Positions 54,234 to 63,498 of a DNA stretch of 64,000 nucleotides are shown here, one piece after another (positions within the stretch are counted from its first letter, which is position 1; every line of letters starts with the position of its first letter). Under the pieces are notes generated by a model, which ran no database searches, was not told the origin of the DNA, and worked only from the letters and a program-made list of their open reading frames with translations. A program made the position numbers and the translations under genes. Source of the DNA: Pseudomonas sp. LRP2-20 (lineage in GTDB: Bacteria > Pseudomonadota > Gammaproteobacteria > Pseudomonadales > Pseudomonadaceae); the NCBI RefSeq assembly GCF_024349685.1, contig NZ_AP025944.1:2982001-3046000 (forward strand), in the 5' to 3' direction.

Positions 54234-55024
54234 ACTATCACAACCTTGCCTACACCGACGTGGCAATTGCCGCTGCGCTGATCCTGGTCAACGGCCTGCT
54301 TTCGCTGTTGCTGAAACTGCAACTGGAGCGCCAGTTGCTGTGGGCGTCGCTGCGCACCATCACCCAACTGCTGGCCATCGGCTATATCCTCGGCTGGGTG
54401 TTCCAGCATGCCCAGTGGTACATCGTGCTACCGCTGATGCTCAGCATGACCCTGATCGCCGGCTATTCAGCGGCAGGCAGGGGCCAGCATCGCCATCGGG
54501 GCCTGCTGGCCGACAGCGTGCTGTCGGTGGGGCTGAGTGCCTGGCTGGTCACGGCCATCGGCCTGTTCGTGGTGCTGCGGGTGCGCCCCTGGTACGAGCC
54601 GCAATACGCCATTCCCATTCTGGGCATGATCCTCGGCAATACCTTGACCGCCGTTGCCTTGGGCATCGACCGCATGACCCGTGAACTGAGCGCCCAGCGC
54701 CCGGTCGTGGACATGATCCTGTCGCTCGGCGGCACGCGCTGGGAGGCGGCCCGCGCGGCGGCGAGCCAGGCGCTGAAGGCCGGCATGATGCCGACGCTGA
54801 ACCAGATGTCGGTGGTAGGCATCGTCAGCCTGCCAGGCATGATGACCGGGCAGATACTGGCTGGGCAGGCACCGGGGGACGCCGTGCGCTACCAGATCGT
54901 GATCATGTTCCTGATAGCCGCAGCGTCGGCGCTGGGCACGGTGTGCGCCGTGCTGCTGACGTTCAACCGGCTGTTTTCACCCGCTCACCAGTTCATGGCC
55001 CACAAGCTGGCCACGCGCCGTTGA
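54230..55024 (+). CDS. fetB: FetB-type ABC permease (UPF0014)
   Basis: 264 residues, about seven helices. LLKLQLERQLLWASLRTITQLLAIGYILGWVF, GMILGNTLTAVALGIDRM and DMILSLGGTRWEAARAAASQALKAGMMPTLNQMSVVGIVSLPGMMTGQILAGQAPGDAVRYQIVIMF are the conserved UPF0014 blocks. Inner membrane permease partner of the ATPase upstream. Its stop is 10 bases from the convergent paaX stop. Confidence 0.9.
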   Translation: MNYHNLAYTDVAIAAALILVNGLLSLLLKLQLERQLLWASLRTITQLLAIGYILGWVFQHAQWYIVLPLMLSMTLIAGYSAAGRGQHRHRGLLADSVLSVGLSAWLVTAIGLFVVLRVRPWYEPQYAIPILGMILGNTLTAVALGIDRMTRELSAQRPVVDMILSLGGTRWEAARAAASQALKAGMMPTLNQMSVVGIVSLPGMMTGQILAGQAPGDAVRYQIVIMFLIAAASALGTVCAVLLTFNRLFSPAHQFMAHKLATRR

Positions 55025-55034
55025 GCGGCCAACG

Positions 55035-55958
55035 TCAGGCCAGGCCGCCAAAGCGCCGGTAGAAACTTTCGTTGACGTCGGGCAATGGCCCGTCGGCGGT
55101 TTCCAGGGCGCTGGCGAGCCAGGTTTCCGCCTTGGCACATACCAGCCGATACAGGTTGCGACACAGCTGGCGGGCTGCGCGGCCTTCCCAGTCACCGGGC
55201 AGCAGTTCGTCCGGCAGTTGCGGGTCGCGCAGCAGCAAGCGGCGGTACTCGTGGATCAGCAAGGTGCGCGCCAGGAAGCAATCCTGGGCCTCCAGCTCGT
55301 CCTGCTCTTTCAGGCTCTGCCACAGCGGCCGGAACAGCTGGATGAAGTCGCTGTACTGCTGGCCGAGTTCGTCGATGCGCCAGCTTTCCCGTACCTGCGC
55401 GCGCATGGCCTTGGAGGCCAGCACTTCCTGGGTGTGGGTTTCGAAGACGATGCTGTCGTCGCTGGCTTCCAGCTCCCGCAAGGTGGCGGCCAGGTCAGCG
55501 CGATCGGCCCTGGGGCAGCCCAGCAGGTTCGGCGCCATGGCCCCGAAGCCCTGCCATTCCAGCTCTTCGCGCACGGTCTTGCGCTTGCCGGCATCCAGCT
55601 GGGACAGCAACACCAGTGTCCAGGCGCCGTCCCAAGCCGGCTGGCTCGGGCTGTAGACGCGCTTGAAGGCCTTTTCAAAACGCCGCCGCCCGGTGCCGGT
55701 CAGGCTGTAGTAACTGCGCCGCCCTACCTTTTCGGCGGTCAGCCAGCCTTCCTTGGTCAGGCGGAAGATCGAGGTGCGGATCAACCGTTCGTTGATCCCG
55801 ATCGGCTCCAGCAGGTTGATCAGGCTGCCCAGCCAGACCGTGCCGCCATGGGGTTCGATGGCATCACCGTAGAGGGTGATGATCAGCGAACTGGCGCGGA
55901 TCGGGGTCTGCTCCTGGAAGCGGGTGATCAGGTTGTTCAGCGGAACGAGGTTGCTCAT
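55035..55958 (-). CDS. paaX: PaaX, phenylacetyl-CoA-responsive repressor of the paa genes
   Basis: 307 residues from ATG 55958; the frame is open to 56039. MSNLVPLNNLITRFQEQTPIRASSLIITLYGDAIEPHGGTVWLGSLINLLEPIGINERLIRTSIFRLTKEGWLTAEKVGRRSYYSLT is the PaaX winged-helix domain. The C-terminal part (about 100-300) binds phenylacetyl-CoA. In E. coli and P. putida it represses the catabolic promoters until PA-CoA appears. It is downstream of paaY on the same strand, 77 bases apart. Confidence 0.95.
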   Translation of the reverse strand: MSNLVPLNNLITRFQEQTPIRASSLIITLYGDAIEPHGGTVWLGSLINLLEPIGINERLIRTSIFRLTKEGWLTAEKVGRRSYYSLTGTGRRRFEKAFKRVYSPSQPAWDGAWTLVLLSQLDAGKRKTVREELEWQGFGAMAPNLLGCPRADRADLAATLRELEASDDSIVFETHTQEVLASKAMRAQVRESWRIDELGQQYSDFIQLFRPLWQSLKEQDELEAQDCFLARTLLIHEYRRLLLRDPQLPDELLPGDWEGRAARQLCRNLYRLVCAKAETWLASALETADGPLPDVNESFYRRFGGLA

Positions 55959-56035
55959 GGACGAACTGCGCGCATTGAAAGCACCGACTATACCTGTGCG
56001 ACGGGTCGCCTGACCATGGCGCGACGCCGGCAGGT

Positions 56036-56635
56036 TCATGCGCCCGCCTCGCCTTTGGGCCTGAAGCCACCGTCACCCATGCGCGGGCGCTGCGCTTCGG
56101 CTGCGCTCAGCGGTGGGCATTCTACCATCGTCGCCATGCAGCGCTGGCTCAGGCGCTGGTACTCGGCGGTGCCGCGCTGCTTCCAGCTCACTTCCTGCTC
56201 GGTCAGCGGGCGCTTGACCTGGGCTGGCGCACCCATCACCAGGCTCTGCTCGGGGCACTCGAAGCCTGCTTTGACGAAGGCCGTGGCGCCGACGATGCAG
56301 CGTGGCGCGATGTACGCGGCGTCCATGACCACGGCATTCATGCCGATCAGCGCGTCTTCGCCCACGCGGCAACCATGCAGCACCGCGCCGTGGCCGACAT
56401 GGCCATTGCGCTCGATCACCGTGTCACCACCCGGGAAGCCATGCATGACGCAGGTGTCCTGCAGGTTCGCCCCTTCTTCCAGCACGATGCGCCCGAAATC
56501 GCCGCGCAGGGACGCCAGCGGGCCAACGTAGCAGCGCGGGCCGACGATGACATCACCGATCAGCACGGCACTGGGGTGCACATATGCAGTGGGGTCGACC
56601 ACCGGGGTCAGGCCGTCGAGTCGATAGCAAGGCAT
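56036..56635 (-). CDS. paaY: PaaY, hexapeptide-repeat thioesterase of the phenylacetate pathway
   Basis: 199 residues. VDPTAYVHPSAVLIGDVIVGPRCYVGPLASLRGDFGRIVLEEGANLQDTCVMHGFPGGDTVIERNGHVGHGAVLHGCRVGEDALIGMNAVVMDAAYI is a left-handed beta helix of hexapeptide repeats with the three metal-binding His of gamma-carbonic-anhydrase-like proteins. PaaY hydrolyses inhibitory CoA thioesters that form when the pathway stalls. Start at 56635 with GTGGAG in front, 27 bases from the palindrome GATACA-N6-TGTATC. Confidence 0.95.
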   Translation of the reverse strand: MPCYRLDGLTPVVDPTAYVHPSAVLIGDVIVGPRCYVGPLASLRGDFGRIVLEEGANLQDTCVMHGFPGGDTVIERNGHVGHGAVLHGCRVGEDALIGMNAVVMDAAYIAPRCIVGATAFVKAGFECPEQSLVMGAPAQVKRPLTEQEVSWKQRGTAEYQRLSQRCMATMVECPPLSAAEAQRPRMGDGGFRPKGEAGA

Positions 56636-56661
56636 GTCTTTACTCCACTAATTTCTATATT

Positions 56662-56679
56662 GATACATTTTTGTGTATC
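56662..56679. promoter_or_regulatory. GATACA-N6-TGTATC palindrome at the paaY promoter
   Basis: GATACA (56662-56667) and TGTATC (56674-56679) form a perfect inverted repeat around TTTTTG, 27 bases before the paaY start. It uses the same hexamers as the bipartite sites at the paaF and paaA promoters, so PaaX probably binds it. Confidence 0.55.
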
Positions 56680-56764
56680 GCAATCAGATGAACTGCCGAA
56701 CCGAGCCAAAGCCGCTCTTGTTCTGCTTTTCAGCCATATCCTGGTAACCCTCAACATAAAACGA

Positions 56765-56802
56765 GATACGTAAAAACACAATTGATATTGCATTGGTGTA
56801 TC
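56765..56802 (+). promoter_or_regulatory. Bipartite GATACG-N26-TGTATC site at the paaF promoter
   Basis: GATACG (56765-56770) and TGTATC (56797-56802), 26 bases apart. A possible -10 is TATACT (56813-56818) with a weak -35 TTGCAT (56788-56793). The TGTATC half lies between them. The paaA promoter has the same pair of hexamers at nearly the same distance. Confidence 0.55.
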
Positions 56803-56915
56803 ACATGGTGCTTATACTGATTGCACCTTGGCAGGCGCCCGCGCCGCCCCTGCAGACAATTCCAATAAATGCCGGCCACCCTGAAGTGCCGTGCGAGCAG
56901 CCTGAGGACCCCGAC

Positions 56916-57689
56916 ATGCCTCGTTTCATCGATGTGCAGGCCCCTGAACACGGCGTTCGCCTGCTCACCCTGCAACGCCCGGAAGCGCTCAACGCCCTGT
57001 GCACCGAATTACTGGCAGAGCTTGCCGCAGCCCTGGCCGATGCAGATGCCGACCCACTGACCTGCGCGGTGGTCATTACCGGCAGCCGCAAAGCCTTTGC
57101 CGCCGGCGCCGACATCCGCGAGATGGCCGAGCGGGATCTGGTCGGCATCCTCAATGACCCGCGCGTCGCCCACTGGCAACGTATCGCCGCCTTTACCAAG
57201 CCCCTGATCGCTGCCGTCAACGGCTACGCCCTGGGTGGCGGCTGCGAGCTGGTGATGTGCGCCGACATCGTGATCGCCGCTGACGACGCCCGCTTCGGCC
57301 AGCCAGAAATCAACCTCGGGATCATCCCCGGCGCCGGTGGCACCCAGCGGTTGTTGCGTGCCGTGGGCAAGCCGCTGGCCATGCAGATGGTCCTGACCGG
57401 TGAGCCCATCACTGCCCGCCACGCCCTGCAGGCCGGTCTGATCAGCGAAATCAGCCAACCTGAACTGGCCGTCGAACGTGCGCTGCAGGTCGCCCGCAGC
57501 ATCGCTGCCAAGGCCCCGCTGGCGGTGCGCCTGGCCAAGGAAGCCCTGCTCAAGGCCGGCGACACCGACCTGGCCAGTGGCCTGCGCTTCGAGCGCCATG
57601 CCTTCACCTTGCTGGCCGGCACCGCCGACCGTGACGAAGGCATTCGCGCCTTCCAGGAAAAACGCCCAGCCCGGTTCAAAGGCTGCTGA
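56916..57689 (+). CDS. paaF: 2,3-dehydroadipyl-CoA hydratase
   Basis: 257 residues from ATG 56916 (GAGGACCCCGAC); an upstream open frame to 56793 crosses the promoter and is discarded. Crotonase fold: VVITGSRKAFAAGADIREMAE and AAVNGYALGGGCELVMCADIVIAADDARFGQPEINLGIIPGAGGTQRL with both catalytic Glu. It hydrates 2,3-dehydroadipyl-CoA to 3-hydroxyadipyl-CoA late in phenylacetate breakdown. First gene of paaFGHIJK. Confidence 0.94.
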   Translation: MPRFIDVQAPEHGVRLLTLQRPEALNALCTELLAELAAALADADADPLTCAVVITGSRKAFAAGADIREMAERDLVGILNDPRVAHWQRIAAFTKPLIAAVNGYALGGGCELVMCADIVIAADDARFGQPEINLGIIPGAGGTQRLLRAVGKPLAMQMVLTGEPITARHALQAGLISEISQPELAVERALQVARSIAAKAPLAVRLAKEALLKAGDTDLASGLRFERHAFTLLAGTADRDEGIRAFQEKRPARFKGC

Positions 57690-57727
57690 GCCGCCTACTT
57701 CCCATCGACTGATCGAGCGAGTCCGTC

Positions 57728-58519
57728 ATGACTTTCGAGCACATTGTGTTTTCCATCGAGGACGGCGTGGCCTTCCTCGCGCTGAACCGCCCCGAGCAGC
57801 TGAACAGTTTCAACACGCAGATGCACCTGGAAGTGCGCGAAGCCCTCAAGCAGGTACGCCAGAGCAGCGAGGTCCGGGTCCTGTTGCTGACCGGTGAAGG
57901 CCGCGGCTTCTGCGCCGGCCAGGACCTGTCCGACCGTAACGTCGCACCCGGTGCGGCCATGCCCGACCTGGGCGAATCCATCGAGCGGTTCTACAACCCG
58001 CTGGTGCGCACCCTGCGCGACCTGCCACTGCCGGTGATCTGCGCCGTCAATGGCGTGGCCGCCGGTGCCGGCGCCAACATTCCGCTGGCCTGCGACCTGG
58101 TGCTGGCCGCCCGCTCGGCAAGCTTCATCCAGGCGTTCTGCAAGATCGGCCTGGTGCCCGATTCCGGCGGTACCTGGCTGCTGCCACGGCTGGTCGGCAT
58201 GGCCCGGGCCAAGGCATTGGCCATGCTCGGCGAGCGCCTGAGCGCGGAGCAGGCCGAGCGCTGGGGCCTGATCCACCGTGTGGTCGACGATGCCGAGCTG
58301 CGTGACGAGGCCCTTGCCCTCGCCCGCCACCTGGCCAGTCAGCCAACCTACGGCCTGGCCCTGATCAAGCGCAGCCTCAACGCCAGCTTCGACAACGGCT
58401 TTGACCAGCAGCTCGAGCTTGAACGTGACCTGCAACGGCTGGCCGGGCGCAGCGAGGACTACCGCGAAGGCGTCAGCGCCTTCATGAACAAGCGCACCCC
58501 TGCATTCAAAGGCCGTTGA
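57728..58519 (+). CDS. paaG: Ring 1,2-epoxyphenylacetyl-CoA isomerase
   Basis: 263 residues. A crotonase-fold protein: LLTGEGRGFCAGQDLSDRN, AVNGVAAGAGANIPLACDLVLAARSASFIQAFCKIGLVPDSGGTWLLPRLVG with the catalytic Asp of the isomerase group (V-P-D-S-G-G-T) instead of Glu. It turns the epoxide made by PaaABCE into the oxepin, and also isomerises 3,4- to 2,3-dehydroadipyl-CoA. 38 bases after paaF; paaH starts two bases after its stop. Confidence 0.95.
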   Translation: MTFEHIVFSIEDGVAFLALNRPEQLNSFNTQMHLEVREALKQVRQSSEVRVLLLTGEGRGFCAGQDLSDRNVAPGAAMPDLGESIERFYNPLVRTLRDLPLPVICAVNGVAAGAGANIPLACDLVLAARSASFIQAFCKIGLVPDSGGTWLLPRLVGMARAKALAMLGERLSAEQAERWGLIHRVVDDAELRDEALALARHLASQPTYGLALIKRSLNASFDNGFDQQLELERDLQRLAGRSEDYREGVSAFMNKRTPAFKGR

Positions 58520-58521
58520 AC

Positions 58522-60039
58522 ATGAAGCCACTCGACAGCAACGCCCTGGTGGCGGTGATCGGTGCCGGTGCCATGGGGGCCGGTATTGCCCAGGTCGCGG
58601 CCCAGGCCGGTCACCCGGTGAAACTCTATGACAACCGCCCTGGCGCCGCCGCCGAGGCGGTAGCCGGCATCGATCGCCAACTCGGGCGCCTGGTGGAAAA
58701 AGGCAAACTGCAGCCAGCCGCACGTGAAGCGATCAGCGCACGGCTGCAGCCTATAGTCGCTATCGAAGCCCTGGCCGACGCCAAGCTGGTGATCGAGGCC
58801 ATCGTCGAGAACCTGCAGGTCAAGCAGCAACTGCTGCGGCAACTGGAGGGCCTGTGCGGGCAGGACTGCATCCTCGCCAGCAATACCTCGTCGCTATCGA
58901 TCACCAGCCTTGCGGCAGGCCTGCAACGGCCACAGCAGGTGGTCGGCATGCACTTCTTCAACCCGGCACCACTGATGGCGCTGGTGGAGATCGTTTCTGG
59001 CCTGGCAACCGAGCCTGCTATCGCCAGCACGCTGTATGACACCGCCAAAGCCTGGGGCAAAAAGCCTGTGCACACGCGCTCTACCCCTGGCTTCATCGTC
59101 AACCGCGTGGCCCGGCCGTTCTATGCCGAAAGCCTGCGCCTGCTGCAGGAAGGTGCCGCCGATTGCGCAACGCTCGATGCCCTGCTGCGCGACGCCGGCG
59201 GCTTTCGCATGGGCGCATTCGAACTGACCGACCTGATCGGCCATGACGTCAACTACGCCGTTACCTGCTCGGTCTTCGACGCGTTCTATGGTGACTTCCG
59301 CTTCCAGCCCTCGCTGGTGCAGAAGGAGCTGGTGGATGCCGGGCGCCTGGGGCGCAAGAGCGGCCAAGGCTTCTACAGCTACGCCGATGGCGCCGAACGC
59401 CCAGCGGTGGCCGAACTGCACAGTTCGGCAAACGCCGAATGCTGCGTGGTCGAAGGCAACCTGGGGGCCATGCAGCCGCTGCTGGCGCGCTTGCGTGACA
59501 ACGGCCTGGTCATTACCGAGCGGGCAGGCAACGGCCTGCTGCGCACCGGTGACGCCACCCTGGCCCTGTCCGACGGCCGCCTGGCCAGCCATCGGGCCCG
59601 TGAAGATGGCCTGCGCAACCTGGTGCTGGTCGACCTCGCACAGGACTACCAGGCCGCCACACGCATCGCCATCAGCTGGTCAGCCGACACCACTGCCGCG
59701 GCGCGTGACCAGGCGGTGGCGCTGCTGCAGCGCGCCGGCTTGAAGGTGACCGGCATTGCCGACCTGCCCGGCCTGGTGGTGCTGCGTACCGTGGCCATGC
59801 TCGCCAACGAAGCGGCCGACGCGGTGCTGCAGGGTGTTGGCAGCGCCGCCGACATCGACCTGGCCATGTGCGCCGGGGTCAATTACCCGCGTGGCCCGCT
59901 GGCCTGGGCCGAGCAGCTTGGCGTCGATTACACCCTGCGCGTGCTGGAACACCTGCAAGCCAGTTACGGCGAAAGCCGCTACCGGCCTTCCCTGCTGCTA
60001 CGGCGCAGCCGCGAACAAGGAGCAAACCTGCATGACTGA
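58522..60039 (+). CDS. paaH: 3-hydroxyadipyl-CoA dehydrogenase
   Basis: 505 residues from ATG 58522. VAVIGAGAMGAGIAQVAAQAGHPVKLYDN is the NAD-binding loop, SNTSSLSITSLAAGLQRPQQVVGMHFFNPAPLMALVEIVSG the catalytic His and signature. A second, half-length dehydrogenase-like domain follows (about 300-505), so the protein is a fused double-domain form, as in other PaaH. It oxidises 3-hydroxyadipyl-CoA to 3-oxoadipyl-CoA. Its end overlaps paaI by eight bases. Confidence 0.95.
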   Translation: MKPLDSNALVAVIGAGAMGAGIAQVAAQAGHPVKLYDNRPGAAAEAVAGIDRQLGRLVEKGKLQPAAREAISARLQPIVAIEALADAKLVIEAIVENLQVKQQLLRQLEGLCGQDCILASNTSSLSITSLAAGLQRPQQVVGMHFFNPAPLMALVEIVSGLATEPAIASTLYDTAKAWGKKPVHTRSTPGFIVNRVARPFYAESLRLLQEGAADCATLDALLRDAGGFRMGAFELTDLIGHDVNYAVTCSVFDAFYGDFRFQPSLVQKELVDAGRLGRKSGQGFYSYADGAERPAVAELHSSANAECCVVEGNLGAMQPLLARLRDNGLVITERAGNGLLRTGDATLALSDGRLASHRAREDGLRNLVLVDLAQDYQAATRIAISWSADTTAAARDQAVALLQRAGLKVTGIADLPGLVVLRTVAMLANEAADAVLQGVGSAADIDLAMCAGVNYPRGPLAWAEQLGVDYTLRVLEHLQASYGESRYRPSLLLRRSREQGANLHD

Positions 60040-60487
60040 CCTGCAGCGTCATCCTGATGAGCTGGCCCAGGCCTGTGCCGCGGCAATGTATGCCCGCGAC
60101 CCGGCCACCCAGGGCCTGGGCATCACCCTGCTCGACATCGGCCCCGGCCGGGCACGCCTGAGCATGCCGGTGCGCGCCGACATGCTGCAAGGCCACGGCA
60201 CCTGCCATGGCGGCTTCCTGTTCGCCCTGGCCGACTCGGCGTTTGCCTTTGCCTGCAACAGCCACGACAAGGCCACGGTGGCCCAGGGCTGCAGCATCGA
60301 CTATGTCGCCCCAGCGCTGGCAGGCGACGTGCTCAGCGCTGCAGCGATCGAACTCAGCCGTAAAGGCCGCACCGGCCTGTACGACGTGCGCATCCACAAC
60401 CAGCGCGGCGAGCTGATCGCCCTGTTCCGCGGCAAATCCTACCAAGTGCGCGGCACCGTGCTCGCGCAGGAGACCCAAGATGACTGA
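60032..60487 (+). CDS. paaI: PaaI hotdog-fold acyl-CoA thioesterase
   Basis: 151 residues; ATG 60032 with AAGGAGCAAACCTGC. MLQGHGTCHGGFLFALADSAFAFACNS contains the H-G-G and Asp of PaaI thioesterases. It hydrolyses phenylacetyl-CoA derivatives that build up, releasing CoA. It shares eight bases with both neighbours. Confidence 0.94.
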   Translation: MTDLQRHPDELAQACAAAMYARDPATQGLGITLLDIGPGRARLSMPVRADMLQGHGTCHGGFLFALADSAFAFACNSHDKATVAQGCSIDYVAPALAGDVLSAAAIELSRKGRTGLYDVRIHNQRGELIALFRGKSYQVRGTVLAQETQDD

Positions 60488-61700
60488 AGCCAAGCCCCTC
60501 GATGCCCTGATCATCGATGCCGTGCGCACCCCCATCGGCCGTTACGGCGGTGCGTTGAGCAGCGTGCGTGCCGACGACCTGGCCGCCGTGCCGATCAAGG
60601 CCCTGATGGCCCGCCACCCGGAACTGGACTGGCAGGCCATCGACGACGTGATCCTCGGCTGCGCCAACCAGGCCGGTGAAGACAACCGCAACGTCGCCCG
60701 CATGGCTGGCCTGCTGGCCGGGTTGCCGATCAGTGTGCCGGGCACCACCCTCAACCGCCTGTGTGGCTCGGGCCTGGACGCCATCGGCAGTGCCGCCCGC
60801 GCCCTGCATTGTGGCGAAGCCGAGCTGATGCTGGCCGGTGGCGTCGAGTCGATGTCACGGGCGCCGTTCGTCATGGGCAAGTCGGAGCAGGCGTTCGGCC
60901 GCAGCGCCGAGCTGTTCGATACCACCATTGGCTGGCGCTTCGTCAACCAACGGATGAAAGACGCCTACGGTATCGACTCGATGCCGGAAACGGCAGAAAA
61001 CGTCGCCGAGCAGTTCGGTATTTCCCGTGCCGACCAGGACGCCTTTGCCTTGCGCAGCCAGCACAAGGCCGCAGCGGCCCAGGCCAATGGCCGCCTGGCA
61101 CGGGAAATCGTGCCGGTGGAAATCGCCCAGCGCAAAGGCCCGGCCCTGCGTGTCGAGCAGGACGAGCATCCGCGTGCCGAAACCACCCTGGAACAGCTGG
61201 CCAAACTCGGCACACCGTTCCGCCAAGGAGGCAGCGTCACCGCTGGCAATGCCTCGGGCGTCAATGACGGCGCCTGCGCCCTGCTGCTGGCCAGCAGCGA
61301 GGCCGCTCGCCGCCATGGCCTCAAGGCCCGCGGCCGTATCGTCGGCATGGCGGTCGCCGGGGTCGAGCCACGCATCATGGGCATCGGCCCGGTGCCGGCA
61401 ACCCGCAAGGTGCTGCAACTGACCGGCCTGTCGCTGGCCGACATGGATGTCATCGAACTCAACGAAGCCTTCGCCGCCCAGGGCCTTGCGGTACTGCGCG
61501 AGCTGGGCCTGGCCGACGATGATCCACGGGTCAACCCCAATGGTGGCGCCATCGCCCTGGGCCACCCGCTGGGCATGAGCGGTGCGCGGCTGGTCACCAC
61601 CGCCCTGCACCAGCTGGAACAAACCGCCGGCCGCTACGCATTGTGCACCATGTGCATTGGCGTTGGCCAAGGCATTGCCATGGTCATCGAGCGCCTCTGA
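60480..61700 (+). CDS. paaJ: 3-oxoadipyl-CoA / 3-oxo-5,6-dehydrosuberyl-CoA thiolase
   Basis: 406 residues, ATG 60480. [20 protein letters not shown] holds the acyl-binding Cys near residue 92; [36 protein letters not shown] and [16 protein letters not shown] hold the other active-site residues (His and the second Cys). It cleaves the C8 intermediate and 3-oxoadipyl-CoA to acetyl-CoA and succinyl-CoA, completing the pathway. Last of the tightly overlapping part; paaK is 124 bases away. Confidence 0.95.
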   Translation: MTEAKPLDALIIDAVRTPIGRYGGALSSVRADDLAAVPIKALMARHPELDWQAIDDVILGCANQAGEDNRNVARMAGLLAGLPISVPGTTLNRLCGSGLDAIGSAARALHCGEAELMLAGGVESMSRAPFVMGKSEQAFGRSAELFDTTIGWRFVNQRMKDAYGIDSMPETAENVAEQFGISRADQDAFALRSQHKAAAAQANGRLAREIVPVEIAQRKGPALRVEQDEHPRAETTLEQLAKLGTPFRQGGSVTAGNASGVNDGACALLLASSEAARRHGLKARGRIVGMAVAGVEPRIMGIGPVPATRKVLQLTGLSLADMDVIELNEAFAAQGLAVLRELGLADDDPRVNPNGGAIALGHPLGMSGARLVTTALHQLEQTAGRYALCTMCIGVGQGIAMVIERL

Positions 61701-61824
61701 GCGGTTCAGACCATCGGCTTGTTACCGAACGCGACGCCGCCCGTTATGCTGCGTCCATGACACTCACGATAAGCTGCCTGGCCAGTGCCAGCGGCCGACG
61801 TACAAGAACAATTCGAGTGAAGCC

Positions 61825-63144
61825 ATGAACATGTACCATGATGCCGATCGTGCCCTGCTGGACCCGATGGAAACCGCCAGTATCGACGCCCTGCGCCAGC
61901 ACCAGCTGGAGCGGCTGCGCTGGAGCCTGAAACACGCCTACGACAAGGTGCCGCTGTACCGCAAGCGTTTCGACGAATGCGGCGCCCACCCTGATGACCT
62001 GAATTCCCTCGACGACCTGGCGAAGTTCCCCTTCACCGGCAAGAACGACCTGCGCGACAACTACCCCTATGGCATGTTCGCGGTGCCCCAGGAAGAGGTG
62101 GTGCGCCTGCACGCCTCCAGCGGCACCACCGGCAAGCCGACCGTGGTCGGTTACACGCAGAACGACATCGACACCTGGGCCAACGTGGTCGCCCGCTCGA
62201 TCCGTGCCGCCGGCGGGCGCAAGGGCGACAAGGTGCATGTGTCCTACGGCTATGGCCTGTTCACCGGCGGCCTGGGTGCTCATTACGGTGCCGAACGCCT
62301 GGGCTGCACGGTGATCCCGATGTCTGGCGGCCAGACCGAGAAGCAGGTGCAGCTGATCCGCGACTTCCAGCCCGACATCATCATGGTCACGCCGTCCTAC
62401 ATGCTCAACCTCGCCGACGAGATCGAGCGCCAGGGCATCGACCCCAATGACCTGAAGCTGCGCCTGGGCATCTTTGGCGCCGAGCCGTGGACCGACGAGC
62501 TGCGCCGCTCCATCGAGCAGCGCCTGGGCATCGATGCCCTGGATATCTATGGCCTGTCGGAGATCATGGGCCCGGGTGTGGCCATGGAATGCATCGAGAC
62601 CAAGGATGGCCCGACCATCTGGGAGGACCACTTCTACCCCGAGATCATCGACCCGGTGACCGGCGCGGTGCTGCCGGACGGGCAGCTGGGCGAGCTGGTG
62701 TTCACCTCGCTGAGCAAGGAAGCGCTGCCGATGGTGCGCTACCGCACCCGCGACCTGACCCGCCTGCTGCCGGGCACGGCGCGGCCGATGCGGCGCATTG
62801 GCAAGATCACCGGGCGCAGTGACGACATGCTGATCATTCGCGGGGTGAACGTGTTCCCGACACAGATCGAGGAGCAGGTGCTTAAAATAAAACAGCTTTC
62901 AGAGCTTTATGAGATTCATCTGTATCGCAATGGCAACCTTGACAGCGTCGAGGTGCACGTGGAGTTGCGTGCGGAATGCCAGCACCTGGATGAGCCGCAG
63001 CGCAAGCTGGTTGTTGGTGAGCTGGGTAAGCAGATCAAGACCTATATCGGCCTCAGCACCCAGGTGATTTTGCAGCCTTGCGGCACGCTCAAGCGCTCCG
63101 AGGGCAAGGCTTGCCATGTGTTTGACAAACGGTTGGCCAGCTGA
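61825..63144 (+). CDS. paaK: Phenylacetate-CoA ligase
   Basis: 439 residues from ATG 61825; the frame is open into paaJ. RLHASSGTTGKPTVVGYT is the ANL phosphate loop, DIYGLSEIMGPGVAMECIE the A5 block, RYRTRDLTRLLPG and IGKITGRSDDMLIIRGVNVFPTQIEEQVL the hinge. LKRSEGKACHVFD near the C terminus carries the catalytic Lys. It activates phenylacetate to phenylacetyl-CoA with ATP, the first step of the pathway and the step that makes the inducer for PaaX. The adenine-rich codons near 62880 are unlike the rest of the gene. Confidence 0.96.
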   Translation: MNMYHDADRALLDPMETASIDALRQHQLERLRWSLKHAYDKVPLYRKRFDECGAHPDDLNSLDDLAKFPFTGKNDLRDNYPYGMFAVPQEEVVRLHASSGTTGKPTVVGYTQNDIDTWANVVARSIRAAGGRKGDKVHVSYGYGLFTGGLGAHYGAERLGCTVIPMSGGQTEKQVQLIRDFQPDIIMVTPSYMLNLADEIERQGIDPNDLKLRLGIFGAEPWTDELRRSIEQRLGIDALDIYGLSEIMGPGVAMECIETKDGPTIWEDHFYPEIIDPVTGAVLPDGQLGELVFTSLSKEALPMVRYRTRDLTRLLPGTARPMRRIGKITGRSDDMLIIRGVNVFPTQIEEQVLKIKQLSELYEIHLYRNGNLDSVEVHVELRAECQHLDEPQRKLVVGELGKQIKTYIGLSTQVILQPCGTLKRSEGKACHVFDKRLAS

Positions 63145-63163
63145 GTCATCGGCTGCCTTTTCG

Positions 63164-63191
63164 GCCCCGGTATCGTCCGGGGCTTTTTTTT
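63164..63191 (+). terminator. Strong intrinsic terminator after paaK
   Basis: GCCCCGG (63164-63170), loop TATCGT, CCGGGGC (63177-63183), then eight T (63184-63191). It lies 20 bases past the paaK stop, so paaFGHIJK should end here and paaA needs its own promoter. Confidence 0.92.
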
Positions 63192-63223
63192 GTCCGGCGC
63201 GAGGGTTTCTGCGCCTGTGAGAC

Positions 63224-63440
63224 CGAGCGCCGCCCGCGCGGCGCATCGCGAGCTTTGCTCGCTCCTACGTTTGTTTCGGGCCAATTTTTCCTGGGGGATT
63301 TGCGCGCGAACGCCTTGGCGCCTGACTCGGTATCGCGTCGTACCAACAAGGCGGTCGCGCGCGCCTGTCACAGGCGTTACTGGCCCGAAACAAACGTAGG
63401 AGCGAGCAAAGCTCGCGATGCGCCGCGCGGGCGGCGCTCG
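63224..63440. repeat. 59-bp perfect inverted repeat around a 99-bp spacer (REP-like pair)
   Basis: Arm 1 is 63224-63282 and arm 2 is 63382-63440; they are exact reverse complements over 59 bases. Each arm contains GCGAGCTTTGCTCGCTCCTAC-type sequence, a short stem-loop followed by GCTCCTAC, as in Pseudomonas REP elements. The arm's outer part is CG-rich (CGAGCGCCGCCCGCGCG). The 99-base spacer has no gene. It is a pair of head-to-head REP units, possibly moved by a RAYT-type transposase; none is encoded in the window. Confidence 0.85.
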
Positions 63441-63498
63441 ATTTCCGCCCCACCCCTACCTCAAGCCAAACTCCCTAAGCGACACACAAATATCATTT

